Of a stretch of 64,000 nt of DNA, positions 9,591-17,979 are shown one piece after another. This DNA comes from Comamonas testosteroni TK102 (lineage in GTDB: Bacteria; Pseudomonadota; Gammaproteobacteria; Burkholderiales; Burkholderiaceae_C). How positions within the stretch are numbered: the first letter of the stretch is position 1; the number at the start of each line of letters is the position of its first letter. Position numbers and translations under genes: made by a program. Below the pieces are notes generated by a model. The model saw only the letters and a program-made list of their open reading frames with translations, made no database searches and had not been told where the DNA came from. Where the stretch lies: NCBI RefSeq assembly GCF_000739375.1, contig NZ_CP006704.1:2294001-2358000 (forward strand). Direction: 5' to 3'.

Positions 9591-10373
9591 TCAGCGGCGT
9601 GAAAAAGCTGGAGTGCGCTTTTCCAGAAAGGCGCTCACGCCCTCACTGCTGTTGGCATGGCTGGCGCAGTCGATGATGGCCAGGCGTTCGGCCTCAAGGT
9701 GGGCGGCCAGATCATGGCTGTGGGCGCTGTCGCAGAGCCTTTTGATATGGGCCAGGGAAGGGGTGGCGCCTGCAGCCAGCTCTTCGGCCAGTTGAAGGGC
9801 CTGGGCAGCCAGAGCATCCGGCTCATGCAGCTCGTCAAAGATGCCCATGCGCAAGCAGTCCTGGGCAGAGGCAGGACGGTTGCTCATCAGCAGGTACTTG
9901 GCCTTGGCCGCACCGGCCCTGCGGCTGAGGTAATAGGAGGAGCCCAGATCCGGGCTCAACCCTATGGCCGAGTAACCACCGCGCAGGAACACCTTGGTGG
10001 AAGCCAGCACGATGTCAGCACACAGACCCAGCCCAATGCCGCCACCGCCAAGCGCACCCTGAATGGCGCTGATGACCGGCACGGGCATGGTGACCAGTGC
10101 GTGCATGGTGGGGTTGAGCAGGGCCAGGATTTCCGTGATCTGGCGGGGCAGGTGATTGCGGTTTTGCACGAACTCACGGATATCCCCACCCACGCAAAAT
10201 TGCTTGCCTGCAGCAGAGATCAACACAGCGCCAATATCTGCCTTGCAAGCCTGTTGCACCACAGCGGCCAGGGCATGGGCCATGGGGGTGCTGATGACAT
10301 TGCCCTGGTCGGGCTGGTTCAGCACGATATGGCCGACGCCATTGCGCTGCTCCCATAGAACGAGTTCGGACAT
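9591..10373 (-). CDS. enoyl-CoA hydratase/isomerase family protein
   Basis: 260 residues of the crotonase fold. The oxyanion-hole segments are KQFCVGGDIREF (about 57-68) and QGALGGGGIGLGLCAD (about 104-119), and LRGGYSAIGLSPDLGSSYY carries the second catalytic region, where Asp takes the place of the usual second Glu. The gene is last in the minus-strand operon that starts at 16052. Its ATG overlaps the ligase stop by one base (TGATG), so translation is coupled. It likely hydrates or isomerises an enoyl-CoA in the same beta-oxidation-like pathway; substrate unknown. Confidence 0.85.
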   Translation of the reverse strand: MSELVLWEQRNGVGHIVLNQPDQGNVISTPMAHALAAVVQQACKADIGAVLISAAGKQFCVGGDIREFVQNRNHLPRQITEILALLNPTMHALVTMPVPVISAIQGALGGGGIGLGLCADIVLASTKVFLRGGYSAIGLSPDLGSSYYLSRRAGAAKAKYLLMSNRPASAQDCLRMGIFDELHEPDALAAQALQLAEELAAGATPSLAHIKRLCDSAHSHDLAAHLEAERLAIIDCASHANSSEGVSAFLEKRTPAFSRR

Positions 10374-11929
10374 CAGGCGACCTTTCTTTCCTGGTTGGCC
10401 CAGAAGGGGGCGCGTAGTGTGGTCTTCAAGATCTTGCCCGCGCCAGATAGCGGCATGGCGTCGATGAAGGAAACCTCACGCGGGCATTTGTAGTGGGCAA
10501 TGCGATTCTTGCAGAACTGGATTAGCTCATCGGCCTCGAGCATGGTACCGGTTTTGCGCACGATGAAGACATGCACCAGCTCGCCCCATTGCTCGCTGGG
10601 CACGCCAATGACGGCGCAGGATGCGACGTCTGGATGGGTGGTGATGACGCTTTCCACTTCCACGCTGTAGACGTTCTCGCCGCCAGTCACGATCATGTCT
10701 TTGAGGCGATCGACGATGAAGACATAGCCCTCGTCATCCATGCGACCGCCATCGCCCGTGTGCATCCAGCCGTTGCGAATGGCTGCGGCAGTCTCGGCAG
10801 GCTTGTTCCAGTAGCCCAGCATGACGCCGGGGCCGCGAACAACCACTTCTCCCACCTCGCCCCGTGCCACTTCCTGCCCGTCGGGGTCCACGATACGGAC
10901 TTCGGTGCAGACCGTGGCGCGCCCGGCGCTGCGATGGCGGCCTTGGGCCCATCCCCCCTGTCTGTGCATTTCGGGGCTCAGAACCGTGGCTACCGGGGCC
11001 AGCTCCGTCATGCCATAGGCCTGGGTGAAGCCGACGCTGGGAATGGTCTTCATGGCCCGATCCAGCAGACCTTCGGAAATGGGCGACGCCCCATACAACA
11101 TGTTCTGCAGCGAACTCAGGTCATATTGATGGACATCCGGGTGGTCCACCAACATCTGAATCATGGTGGGTACCAGCAGCAGGTCGGTGACCGATTCTGT
11201 GGAAATGGCCTGAAGAACGGCAACAGGATCAAAGCGCGGCACCATGACATGGCAGCCACCAGCGGCCAGCAGCGCATTCATGAAGGCACCGTCTGCCAGA
11301 TGAAACATGGGCGCAGCATGCAGCCCGACGCTGCTGCGACGTGCCGTGTTCTCGCAGACGCCGGAGATGGCGTTTGTGTAGAGATTGCGATGGCAGAGCA
11401 TCACGCCCTTGGGCGTGCCGGTGGTGCCACCGGTATAGAACACACCGGCCAGATCCTCTCCGCCACGCAAGGCGTCTTCCACCGGCTCGGTATTGGCAAT
11501 CAGTGCCTCATAGGAAAGCATGCCTTCGGGAGCCGGGCCGTCACCGATGTGGATCAGAGTCTGCAGAGCTTGTGCGCTCTTCCGGATTTCAGGAATCAGG
11601 GGCAGAAAGCTGTCATCCACCAGCAGGACATGGGTGTCGCAGTCGTCCAGTGAATAGGCGATCTCTGCAGCACTCCATCGGATATTGATGGGGTTGACGG
11701 CAGCGCCCGCCCAGTAGGTGGCAAGGTAGTACTCCAGATACCAGTCGGAGTTCAGGCCGAGGATGGCCACGCGGTCGCCCGCTTGCACACCCAGTGCGCG
11801 CAAGGCGCCAGCAAAGCGGGCCACACGGTCGCCCAACTGCACAAAACTGCGTCTGCGACCGTTGTAGATCGTGGCAGTGGCGTGGGGCTGCTGTTGTATG
11901 GAGCGGCGCAGATTTTGCGTGAGATACAT
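10373..11929 (-). CDS. AMP-forming acyl-CoA ligase
   Basis: 518 residues. It activates a carboxylic acid with ATP and CoA. Key motifs of the ANL superfamily: the P-loop-like YTGGTTGTPKG, the adenylate-binding YGMTELAP, the hinge region DRLKDMIVTGGENVYSVEVE and the C-terminal catalytic lysine in GAGKILKT. The start at 11929 is supported by GGAAGG seven bases upstream; a longer frame running to 12124 overlaps the next gene. It probably feeds the thiolase/hydratase operon with its substrate CoA ester. The acyl chain cannot be told from sequence. Confidence 0.88.
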   Translation of the reverse strand: MYLTQNLRRSIQQQPHATATIYNGRRRSFVQLGDRVARFAGALRALGVQAGDRVAILGLNSDWYLEYYLATYWAGAAVNPINIRWSAAEIAYSLDDCDTHVLLVDDSFLPLIPEIRKSAQALQTLIHIGDGPAPEGMLSYEALIANTEPVEDALRGGEDLAGVFYTGGTTGTPKGVMLCHRNLYTNAISGVCENTARRSSVGLHAAPMFHLADGAFMNALLAAGGCHVMVPRFDPVAVLQAISTESVTDLLLVPTMIQMLVDHPDVHQYDLSSLQNMLYGASPISEGLLDRAMKTIPSVGFTQAYGMTELAPVATVLSPEMHRQGGWAQGRHRSAGRATVCTEVRIVDPDGQEVARGEVGEVVVRGPGVMLGYWNKPAETAAAIRNGWMHTGDGGRMDDEGYVFIVDRLKDMIVTGGENVYSVEVESVITTHPDVASCAVIGVPSEQWGELVHVFIVRKTGTMLEADELIQFCKNRIAHYKCPREVSFIDAMPLSGAGKILKTTLRAPFWANQERKVA

Positions 11930-11982
11930 GACAGGCCTTCCAAGGTCAGTGTGTTGGAGAAAGAGCGGGTCTTGAGCCCCGC

Positions 11983-13137
11983 TTATGAAAACAGGCGTCT
12001 GGCGATCAGGTCCTTCATGATTTCGTTGGCGCCGCCGTAGATCTTCTGGATGCGTGCATCGGCATACATCCGGCCAATCGGGTACTCCTCCATATAGCCA
12101 TAGCCGCCAAAGAGCTGCAGGCACTCATCCATCACCTTGCACTGCTGCTCGCTGCACCACCACTTGGCCATATAGGCGGCCTCGTTATCCAGCGTGCCAT
12201 CCAGCAGACGCTGAATACAGTCGTTGACAAAGCTGCGAACCACATGGGCGGTGGTTGCACATTCAGCCAGCTTGAATCGTGTGTTCTGGAAGTCGGCAAT
12301 CGTCTGGCCGAATGCCTTGCGTTGCTGGGTGTAGTCCACGGTCAGTGCGACGGCCATCTCGATAGCTGCAGCGGCACTGACCCCTAGTAGCATGCGTTCA
12401 TAGGGCAGTTGGCTCATCAGCTGCTTGAAGCCCTGGCCCTCGATGCCGCCCAGCAAGTGGCTGGCGGGTATGTTCAGGTCTTCAAAGAACAGCTCGGCGG
12501 TGTCCGAAATATGCTGGCCGATCTTGCCAAGCCTGCGGCCCACGCGAAAGCCGGGCAGGTTTTCCGTCTCCAGCACCACCAGCGATACGCCTGCGCTGCC
12601 AGCTTCTCCGGTGCGTACCGCCACCACCAGCAAATTTGCGGTGCAGCCATTGGTGATGAAGGTCTTGGAGCCATTGATGACGTAGTGGTCACCATCGCGC
12701 TGGGCGCGTGTGCGCATGGCCTTGAGGTCGGAGCCCACGCTGGGCTCGGTCATCGCAATGCCGGCCAGCAACTCGCCGCTGCACAGCTTGGGCAGCCAGC
12801 GCTGCTTCTGCTCGGGCGTGCCATAGGTGTCTAGGTAATGGGCAGTGATGGTGTGCACGCTGGTGATGGCGTGAATCTCGGCCTTGGTCAGCTCCTCCTG
12901 CACCACTAGCTGATAGGCCAGGTTGCCACCGCCGCCGCCCCATTGTTCGTCCATCTCGGGCAGCAGAAAGCCATGTGCGCCAAAGCCGCGCCAGGTCTCG
13001 CGTGGCACATAGCCCTGGGCGCGCCAGTTGGGTACATGCGGGCTGAGTTCGCGCTCGATATAGCGGCGCACCTGCTCCCGGAAGGCGTCGATCTCGGCAT
13101 CCATCCAGTCATGTTGAAATGGTTTGGGCAGCAGCAT
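11983..13137 (-). CDS. acyl-CoA dehydrogenase
   Basis: 384 residues, standard length for the flavin acyl-CoA dehydrogenase family. Signature segments: IAMTEPSVGSDLKAM (flavin and substrate binding), TFITNG, the AFGQTIADFQ segment and the C-terminal QLFGGYGYMEEYPIGRMYAD and RIQKIYGGANEIM. The catalytic Glu of the family lies in the last segment. It oxidises an acyl-CoA to the 2-enoyl-CoA. Its ATG is two bases after the SDR stop (TGA AC ATG), so it is tightly coupled in the operon. Confidence 0.9.
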   Translation of the reverse strand: MLLPKPFQHDWMDAEIDAFREQVRRYIERELSPHVPNWRAQGYVPRETWRGFGAHGFLLPEMDEQWGGGGGNLAYQLVVQEELTKAEIHAITSVHTITAHYLDTYGTPEQKQRWLPKLCSGELLAGIAMTEPSVGSDLKAMRTRAQRDGDHYVINGSKTFITNGCTANLLVVAVRTGEAGSAGVSLVVLETENLPGFRVGRRLGKIGQHISDTAELFFEDLNIPASHLLGGIEGQGFKQLMSQLPYERMLLGVSAAAAIEMAVALTVDYTQQRKAFGQTIADFQNTRFKLAECATTAHVVRSFVNDCIQRLLDGTLDNEAAYMAKWWCSEQQCKVMDECLQLFGGYGYMEEYPIGRMYADARIQKIYGGANEIMKDLIARRLFS

Positions 13138-13139
13138 GT

Positions 13140-13970
13140 TCAGACCCCTGTCAGGCCGCCGGTACACATCAAGGTCTGGCCGCTGATGTAGTCCGACTCG
13201 GGTTGGCAAAAGAGGTAGACCGCACCCGCCGCTTCGTCGGGCGTGCCGGCGCGACCCAGGGGAATCGTCTGCTCCATGGCGGTCATCAGGCCGGGGTTCA
13301 CGCCTACCTTGATATCGCGGCCTTCGATGTGGGCCGTCTCGCCATTGGCGGCGGAGTTGGTCAGCCGGGTCTTGATCAGGCCAAAGGCCACGCAGTTCAC
13401 ATTGACGTTCAGCCGTCCCCACTCCTTGGCCAGGGTCATGGTCAGGCCGGTGATGCCGGCCTTGGCTGTGGAGTAGTTGCTTTGCCCCGCATTGCCGAAC
13501 AGGCCGGCCACGGAGGAGATATTGACCACCTTGCGCATCGTGCGGCGACCGGCTTCCATCTCGGCTTTGGACAGGGCCTTGATCACGGGCTGGGCAGCAC
13601 GCAGTATGCGAAACGGGGCTGTCAGGTGGCAGTCCAAAATGGCATACCACTGTTCGTCCGTCATCTTCTGGATCACGTTGTCCCAGGTGTAGCCGGCGTT
13701 GTTGATGATGATGTCCAGGCCCTTGAACTCCTGGACTGCGGTGCCCACAAAGCGCTCGGCAAAGTCGGTGTGGGTGACATTGCCCACACAGGCCACAGCT
13801 TCGCCACCCATTTCCCGGATCAGGGCAATCGTTTCATCGGCAGGCTCCTGATCCAGGTCGTTGATGACCAGACGCGCCCCTTCACTGGCCAGCTTCATTG
13901 CGATGCTGCGGCCAATACCACGGCCCGATCCTGAGACCAGGGCAACTTTGCCTTCGAGTTTTCTTGTCAT
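13140..13970 (-). CDS. SDR family oxidoreductase (3-hydroxyacyl-CoA/3-oxoacyl reductase-like)
   Basis: 276 residues. A classical short-chain dehydrogenase: nucleotide-binding GSGRGIG near residue 14, NNAG at about 93, and catalytic Ser, Tyr and Lys in NISSVAGLFG and NYSTAKAG. The last residues QTLMCTGGLTGV resemble the C-terminus of FabG-like enzymes. GGAAG lies five bases before the ATG at 13970; the longer upstream frame is out of family. In this operon it most likely oxidises a 3-hydroxyacyl-CoA after hydration. Confidence 0.85.
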   Translation of the reverse strand: MTRKLEGKVALVSGSGRGIGRSIAMKLASEGARLVINDLDQEPADETIALIREMGGEAVACVGNVTHTDFAERFVGTAVQEFKGLDIIINNAGYTWDNVIQKMTDEQWYAILDCHLTAPFRILRAAQPVIKALSKAEMEAGRRTMRKVVNISSVAGLFGNAGQSNYSTAKAGITGLTMTLAKEWGRLNVNVNCVAFGLIKTRLTNSAANGETAHIEGRDIKVGVNPGLMTAMEQTIPLGRAGTPDEAAGAVYLFCQPESDYISGQTLMCTGGLTGV

Positions 13971-13989
13971 TGCGGCTTCCTTTGCAAAT

Positions 13990-14403
13990 TCAGGGCAGGC
14001 TGATCCAGGCATCGCCTGCGACCTTGGTCTGATCATGCTGGTTGGTGCTCTGTACTTCGATGCGAACGCTGCGGTCGGCATCACGCTTCTCGGCAATGCG
14101 GCCGCTGCATGAGATGGCATTGGCCAGATGGGTGATGCCCATAAAGCGGACATCAAAGCGGCGAAGCCGCGACTGCGGAGCCCAGTCGGTCAGCAAGCGG
14201 CCCAGCCAGGCCATGCTCAGCATGCCGTGGGCAAACACATCGGGCATACCGGTCTTGCGTGCAAAGTCGGTGTCGATATGAATGGGGTTGTGGTCACCCG
14301 ACGCTCCGGCAAACAGTGCGAGGGTGGTGCGGTCAATGGCGGGCAACTGAAGCGTGGGCAGGGCATCGCCCACCTGCACGCTGTCATAGCGGGGTGTGTT
14401 CAT
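13990..14403 (-). CDS. MaoC-like hot-dog hydratase subunit
   Basis: 137 residues. A single hot-dog domain with the MaoC/R-hydratase active-site pattern: ASGDHNPIHID (Asp and His) followed by FAHGMLSMAWLG. It lies 13 bp after the companion hot-dog gene (14417-14857). Two adjacent single-domain genes, one with and one without the catalytic pair, is the arrangement of two-subunit MaoC enoyl-CoA hydratases. The pair probably hydrates a 2-enoyl-CoA made by the acyl-CoA dehydrogenase of the same operon. Confidence 0.85.
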   Translation of the reverse strand: MNTPRYDSVQVGDALPTLQLPAIDRTTLALFAGASGDHNPIHIDTDFARKTGMPDVFAHGMLSMAWLGRLLTDWAPQSRLRRFDVRFMGITHLANAISCSGRIAEKRDADRSVRIEVQSTNQHDQTKVAGDAWISLP

Positions 14404-14416
14404 TGGCCGGCCTTTC

Positions 14417-14857
14417 CTAGTTGCGCACAACGATGACGGAGCGCATCTCGGCCACCAGATCGTTGTTCTGGTTGGTGGCTCGCGAGGTTTTCACAACGAA
14501 TTCCAGAGCTCCGTTCTTTTTGACATAGATATCGTCGACCCTGGAGCGCACGGTGATGCTGTCGCCCGCGCAGGCCGTCTGGTGGTAGCAAAAGCTTTGC
14601 TCGCCGTGCAGGATCTTGGCGATCGGAATCTCCAGTGTCTGCAAAAGCAGATCCGAAGCCCTGCTGTCCATTTCAGCCGCAAACAGAAACGTGGGCGGTG
14701 CGGGCAGGTCGGCATAGCCGGCTGCACGAGCGGCCTCCACATCGGTGTAGATAGCGCTGGTCTCGCCAATGGACTTGGCGAAAAAGCGCAGACGGCTGCG
14801 CTCCAGGCTCAGCTCGGACGGTGGCGACTCGTAGCCAATCCATTTCTTGTCTATCAT
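14417..14857 (-). CDS. MaoC N-terminal/FAS1-like dehydratase subunit
   Basis: 146 residues starting MIDKKWIGYESP, with AGGAG six bases upstream. It matches the N-terminal half of double-hot-dog hydratases (MaoC dehydratase N-terminal type): FAKSIGETSAIYTD and LPAPPTFLFA in the first part, then HGEQSFCYHQTACAGD. Such subunits usually lack the catalytic Asp/His and form a dimer with an active partner, here the next gene (13990-14403). The order thiolase, inactive subunit, active subunit is like that of bacterial steroid side-chain clusters, but nothing else here proves a steroid substrate. Confidence 0.8.
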   Translation of the reverse strand: MIDKKWIGYESPPSELSLERSRLRFFAKSIGETSAIYTDVEAARAAGYADLPAPPTFLFAAEMDSRASDLLLQTLEIPIAKILHGEQSFCYHQTACAGDSITVRSRVDDIYVKKNGALEFVVKTSRATNQNNDLVAEMRSVIVVRN

Positions 14858-14867
14858 GGGTTGCTCC

Positions 14868-16052
14868 TCAGACGCGCTCATACAGAGTGACCACGCAGGC
14901 ACCGCCCAGTCCCAGGTTGTGCTGCAGGGCCAGGCGTGCGTTCTCGACCTGGCGCTGCTCGGCGCGGCCACGCAACTGCTGTACAAGTTCTGTGCACTGG
15001 GCAAGACCTGTGGCACCCAGAGGGTGTCCCTTGGACAGCAGGCCACCCGAAGGGTTGGTGACGAACTTGCCGCCATAGGTGTTGTCGCCATCAAGCACAA
15101 ACTTCTCTGCCCCGCCGACGGGGCACAGCCCCAGCGCCTCGTAGGTCAGCAGCTCGTTGTGGGCAAAGCAGTCGTGCAGTTCGACCACATCCAGGTCGGA
15201 AGGGCTGATGCCAGCCTGCTTGTAGACTTGCTGCGCCGCGTTGCGGGCCATGCTGAAGCCGACCACTTCACGCATATCGTGTGCATCAAAAGTCTCGGGG
15301 CCATCGGTGGTCATGGCCTGGGCGAGAATGCGCACGCTATGGTCCAGACCATGCCTGCGAGCATAGGTTTCAGACACCACCAAAGCAGCCGCTGCGCCGC
15401 AGGTGGGCGGGCAGGCCATGAGCCGGGTCATCACGCCCGGCCACATCACGGGAGAGGCCATGACCTCCTCCTCTGACACCTCGGTGCGAAACAGCGCCAG
15501 GGGGTTGCGCGCCGCATGGCGGCTGGCCTTGGCGCGAATCTTGGCAAAGGTGGACAGCTTGGTGCCGTACTGATCCATATGGGCTTTGCCTGCGCCGCCG
15601 AAGTAGCGCAGTGCCAGTGGCACGCCGTTGTCGCCCACCAGCGCGTCGGTTTCTGCTTCAAACCGGTCAAAGGGGTTGGGACGGTCGGTGTAGACAGAGC
15701 CCAGAGCGCCGGGGTTCATCTGCTCGAAACCCAGAGCCAGCACGCAGTCCGCCGCACCGCTGGCCACGGCTTGACGGGCCAGATACAGGGCGGTGGAGCC
15801 TGTGGAGCAGTTGTTGTTGACGTTGATGATGGGAATGCCCGTCATGCCCACCTCATACAACGCACGCTGACCGGCTGTGGAGTCGCCGTAGACATAGCCC
15901 ACATAGGCTTGCTGCACTGCGTCATACGGCACGCCGGCATCGGCCAGCGCCAGGCCTGCAGCGGTGGAGCCCATCTGGAAGTAGGACTCGCTCTTTCCGG
16001 GTTTGGCGAAGGGAATCATGCCAACGCCAGCAACAAATACATCACTACTCAT
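14868..16052 (-). CDS. thiolase of the SCP-x/lipid-transfer type
   Basis: 394 residues. The thiolase fold has the acyl-accepting cysteine Cys82 in NNNCSTGSTAL. The conserved HDCFAHNE and LSKGHPLGATG carry the second set of catalytic residues. The HDCFA and GGLLSKGHP motifs are those of the non-condensing SCP-x/Ltp thiolase branch, which cleaves branched or bulky 3-oxoacyl-CoA. AGGAG sits six bases before the ATG at 16052, and it is the first gene of the minus-strand operon. The divergent AraC-type gene is the obvious candidate regulator. Confidence 0.87.
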   Translation of the reverse strand: MSSDVFVAGVGMIPFAKPGKSESYFQMGSTAAGLALADAGVPYDAVQQAYVGYVYGDSTAGQRALYEVGMTGIPIINVNNNCSTGSTALYLARQAVASGAADCVLALGFEQMNPGALGSVYTDRPNPFDRFEAETDALVGDNGVPLALRYFGGAGKAHMDQYGTKLSTFAKIRAKASRHAARNPLALFRTEVSEEEVMASPVMWPGVMTRLMACPPTCGAAAALVVSETYARRHGLDHSVRILAQAMTTDGPETFDAHDMREVVGFSMARNAAQQVYKQAGISPSDLDVVELHDCFAHNELLTYEALGLCPVGGAEKFVLDGDNTYGGKFVTNPSGGLLSKGHPLGATGLAQCTELVQQLRGRAEQRQVENARLALQHNLGLGGACVVTLYERV

Positions 16053-16111
16053 GGAAGACTCCTCGAAACAGGTGGCAAGCAAGTGGACTGTGTGCAGTAG
16101 GGTTGTGAGTT

Positions 16112-16133
16112 GCATCGTAGAAATTACCGATGC
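16112..16133. promoter_or_regulatory. inverted repeat in the thiolase/AraC divergent region
   Basis: GCATCG at 16112-16117 and CGATGC at 16128-16133 form a perfect 6-bp inverted repeat with a 10-bp AT-rich spacer. It lies between the divergent starts at 16052 and about 16192, so it may be an operator or part of one promoter. Not linked to a known consensus. Confidence 0.3.
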
Positions 16134-16191
16134 GTAAACCCATTGCGGAGTGCATCGTTCATATGTCAGAAGACCTCAATCTGCGCTGTTC

Positions 16192-17205
16192 ATGCCCGCC
16201 GCTTCCAACATTCCTTTCACCATCTCCATGGCCTTGGTTCGGGGTATTACCAATGGCGTGCGTCGACGTGGTCAGGACTATGAGCAGTTGCTGCTGCGCG
16301 CAGGTATCGCTCCCATGCTGCTGGACGAAGAAGGCGCGCGTGTCACCACCGATCAATACGTGGCGCTGATGTGGCGGGTGGTGGAGACTCTGGGCGATGA
16401 GGCCATGTGCCAGTTCTCGCGCCCGCTCAGGCGGGGCAGCCTGGAGTTGATTGCGCGCTATGCGCTGGTCGGGCGCGACATGGAGGATGCGCTGCAGCGC
16501 ATGTGCCAAGTACATGCTCTGCTGCAGGACGATGTGCAGGTGCAACTGGTGCGCGATGGTGCGCTGGCCGGCATTGTGCTGCGGCCTGTCACGTCAACGC
16601 CGCTGCCCAATTTTCTGTATGAATTCTCTCTGCGTGTGCTGTGGCGGCTGACGGCCTGGCTGATGGGCGGAACACTCAGGGTGCAGCGTTTCGACTTTGC
16701 CTTCGAACGGCCTGATTACGCCAATGACTATGGCGACACTTTTCCGGCATCGCTGCACTTCGGCTTGCCGGCTTCGGCTTTCTGGTTTGATGCGCGCAAG
16801 CTGGCGCGTGTGTGCAGCCGTGACGAGCAGACGCTGCAGAGCTTTGTGGCCAGCTGGCCGGCGGCAGCCATCATGCCCCCGCGTGTGAGCGAGGGCATTG
16901 ATGCCCTGGTTCAGGCCCATCTGCTTCAGTCGCGCCCGCAGTGGGCAAGCCTGGAATCTGCGGCCCGTGAGATGCACATGTCTGCACCCACCTTGCAGCG
17001 CAAGCTGGCGGCGGCGGGTACCTCGTTTCAGGCCATCAAGGACGAGCTGCGTAGGGACATTGCAGTCTCGCGCCTGGGCACCAGCCGAGTCAGTTTTGCC
17101 GAGCTGGCTTCGGATCTGGGCTTTGCGGATGCGGCCGCGTTCCAGCGCGCCTTCAAAGGCTGGACCGGGAGCCCGCCGGGTCTTTACCGGGTCAGAGCGG
17201 CCTAG
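16192..17205 (+). CDS. AraC family transcriptional regulator
   Basis: About 337 residues from the ATG at 16192; a GTG at 16150 would add 14 residues and neither start has a clear ribosome site. The N-terminal two thirds resemble the arabinose-binding-type domain of the OruR/ArgR-like AraC branch (GITNGVRRRGQDYEQLLLRA, RVTTDQYVALMWRVVE). The C-terminal 90 residues hold two helix-turn-helix units: MHMSAPTLQRKLAAAGTSFQ and FAELASDLGFADAAAFQRAF, ending SPPGLYR. It diverges from the CoA operon starting at 16052 and probably controls it in response to a pathway acid or CoA ester. Confidence 0.87.
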   Translation: MPAASNIPFTISMALVRGITNGVRRRGQDYEQLLLRAGIAPMLLDEEGARVTTDQYVALMWRVVETLGDEAMCQFSRPLRRGSLELIARYALVGRDMEDALQRMCQVHALLQDDVQVQLVRDGALAGIVLRPVTSTPLPNFLYEFSLRVLWRLTAWLMGGTLRVQRFDFAFERPDYANDYGDTFPASLHFGLPASAFWFDARKLARVCSRDEQTLQSFVASWPAAAIMPPRVSEGIDALVQAHLLQSRPQWASLESAAREMHMSAPTLQRKLAAAGTSFQAIKDELRRDIAVSRLGTSRVSFAELASDLGFADAAAFQRAFKGWTGSPPGLYRVRAA

Positions 17206-17275
17206 AGATCGGTCTTCGGGTGCACTCGGAGTGGCTCGTTCGGGCTGCGGAAAACCCTTGCGTGAAAGTCCCAAA

Positions 17276-17307
17276 TATTTTTGCCAATCAAGTGATTGGT
17301 AAAAATA
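17276..17307. promoter_or_regulatory. 32-bp palindromic operator upstream of the TetR gene
   Basis: A perfect core, CCAATCA at 17284-17290 and TGATTGG at 17293-17299 around AG, extends after one mismatch pair through seven more paired bases on each side (17276-17282 with 17301-17307). It ends 12 bases before the ATG at 17320. The size and position fit a TetR-family autoregulatory operator controlling the operon that follows. Confidence 0.6.
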
Positions 17308-17319
17308 AAAGACACCGAT

Positions 17320-17979
17320 ATGCTGCATCTCATGCAAGCAGTTCATGAAGAAATTCCGATCGTCAAACGCGGACGCGGCAGGCCGCCCAAGTCCACCGAG
17401 GAACGCAATGAGAGCACGCGCCGCAGCGAACTGGTGCGTGTCGCCGCCAGGCAGTTCCGCCTGCGCGGCTTTCACGGCAGCAGCACCCGCGACATTGCCG
17501 CTGCAGCAGGCATGCAGCCTGGGTCCATCTTTTACTTTTTTGAGAGCAAGGAAGCAATGCTGCACGCGGTGATGCAGGATGGAATGGCCCAGGCTGCAGA
17601 GAGCCAGAACGCCGCGCTGCAAGCGCTGGGGGCACGCGCCAATGGCGTTGAACGATTGCGCGCTCTGGTGCGCAACCACCTGCAGATCATGGTGGGCAGC
17701 GAGAGCGACTTCATCCCCGTGATGCTCTACGAATGGCGCTTGCTCAGCGATGCGCAGCGCATGGAGGTCAGCGCGCAAAAGGATGCCTACGAAGCGCAAT
17801 GGATGCCCGTGCTGCAGGCACTGCATCGCACGGGCAAGCTCAAGGCCCGTCCCGAGATCGCGCGATTGCTGATCTTCGGCGCACTGAACTGGACCGCACA
17901 GTGGTTTTCCGAGGGCGGCAGCCTGAGCCTGGATGCGCTGACCGATCAATCTCTGGCCTTGTTCATTGGAGAGAGCTGA
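17320..17979 (+). CDS. TetR family transcriptional regulator
   Basis: 219 residues from the ATG at 17320. A TTG at 17296 lies inside the palindromic operator and is an unlikely start. A basic RGRGRPPKS leader precedes the TetR DNA-binding domain: RVAARQFRLRGFHGSSTRDI and AAAAGMQPGSIFYFFESKEA. The C-terminal ligand-binding part is helical, with FIPVMLYEWRLLSDAQR. It is the first gene of the carboxylase operon (its stop overlaps the next ATG as TGATG), which fits a repressor that senses a pathway acyl-CoA, as AtuR and related regulators do. The specific ligand is not known. Confidence 0.88.
   Translation: MLHLMQAVHEEIPIVKRGRGRPPKSTEERNESTRRSELVRVAARQFRLRGFHGSSTRDIAAAAGMQPGSIFYFFESKEAMLHAVMQDGMAQAAESQNAALQALGARANGVERLRALVRNHLQIMVGSESDFIPVMLYEWRLLSDAQRMEVSAQKDAYEAQWMPVLQALHRTGKLKARPEIARLLIFGALNWTAQWFSEGGSLSLDALTDQSLALFIGES

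Noticed and set aside
10571..11653. 360-codon frame antisense to the acyl-CoA ligase
   Set aside because: A common mirror frame of a GC-rich gene; the translation is His/Ala-rich without any domain, while the minus-strand ligase has all expected motifs.
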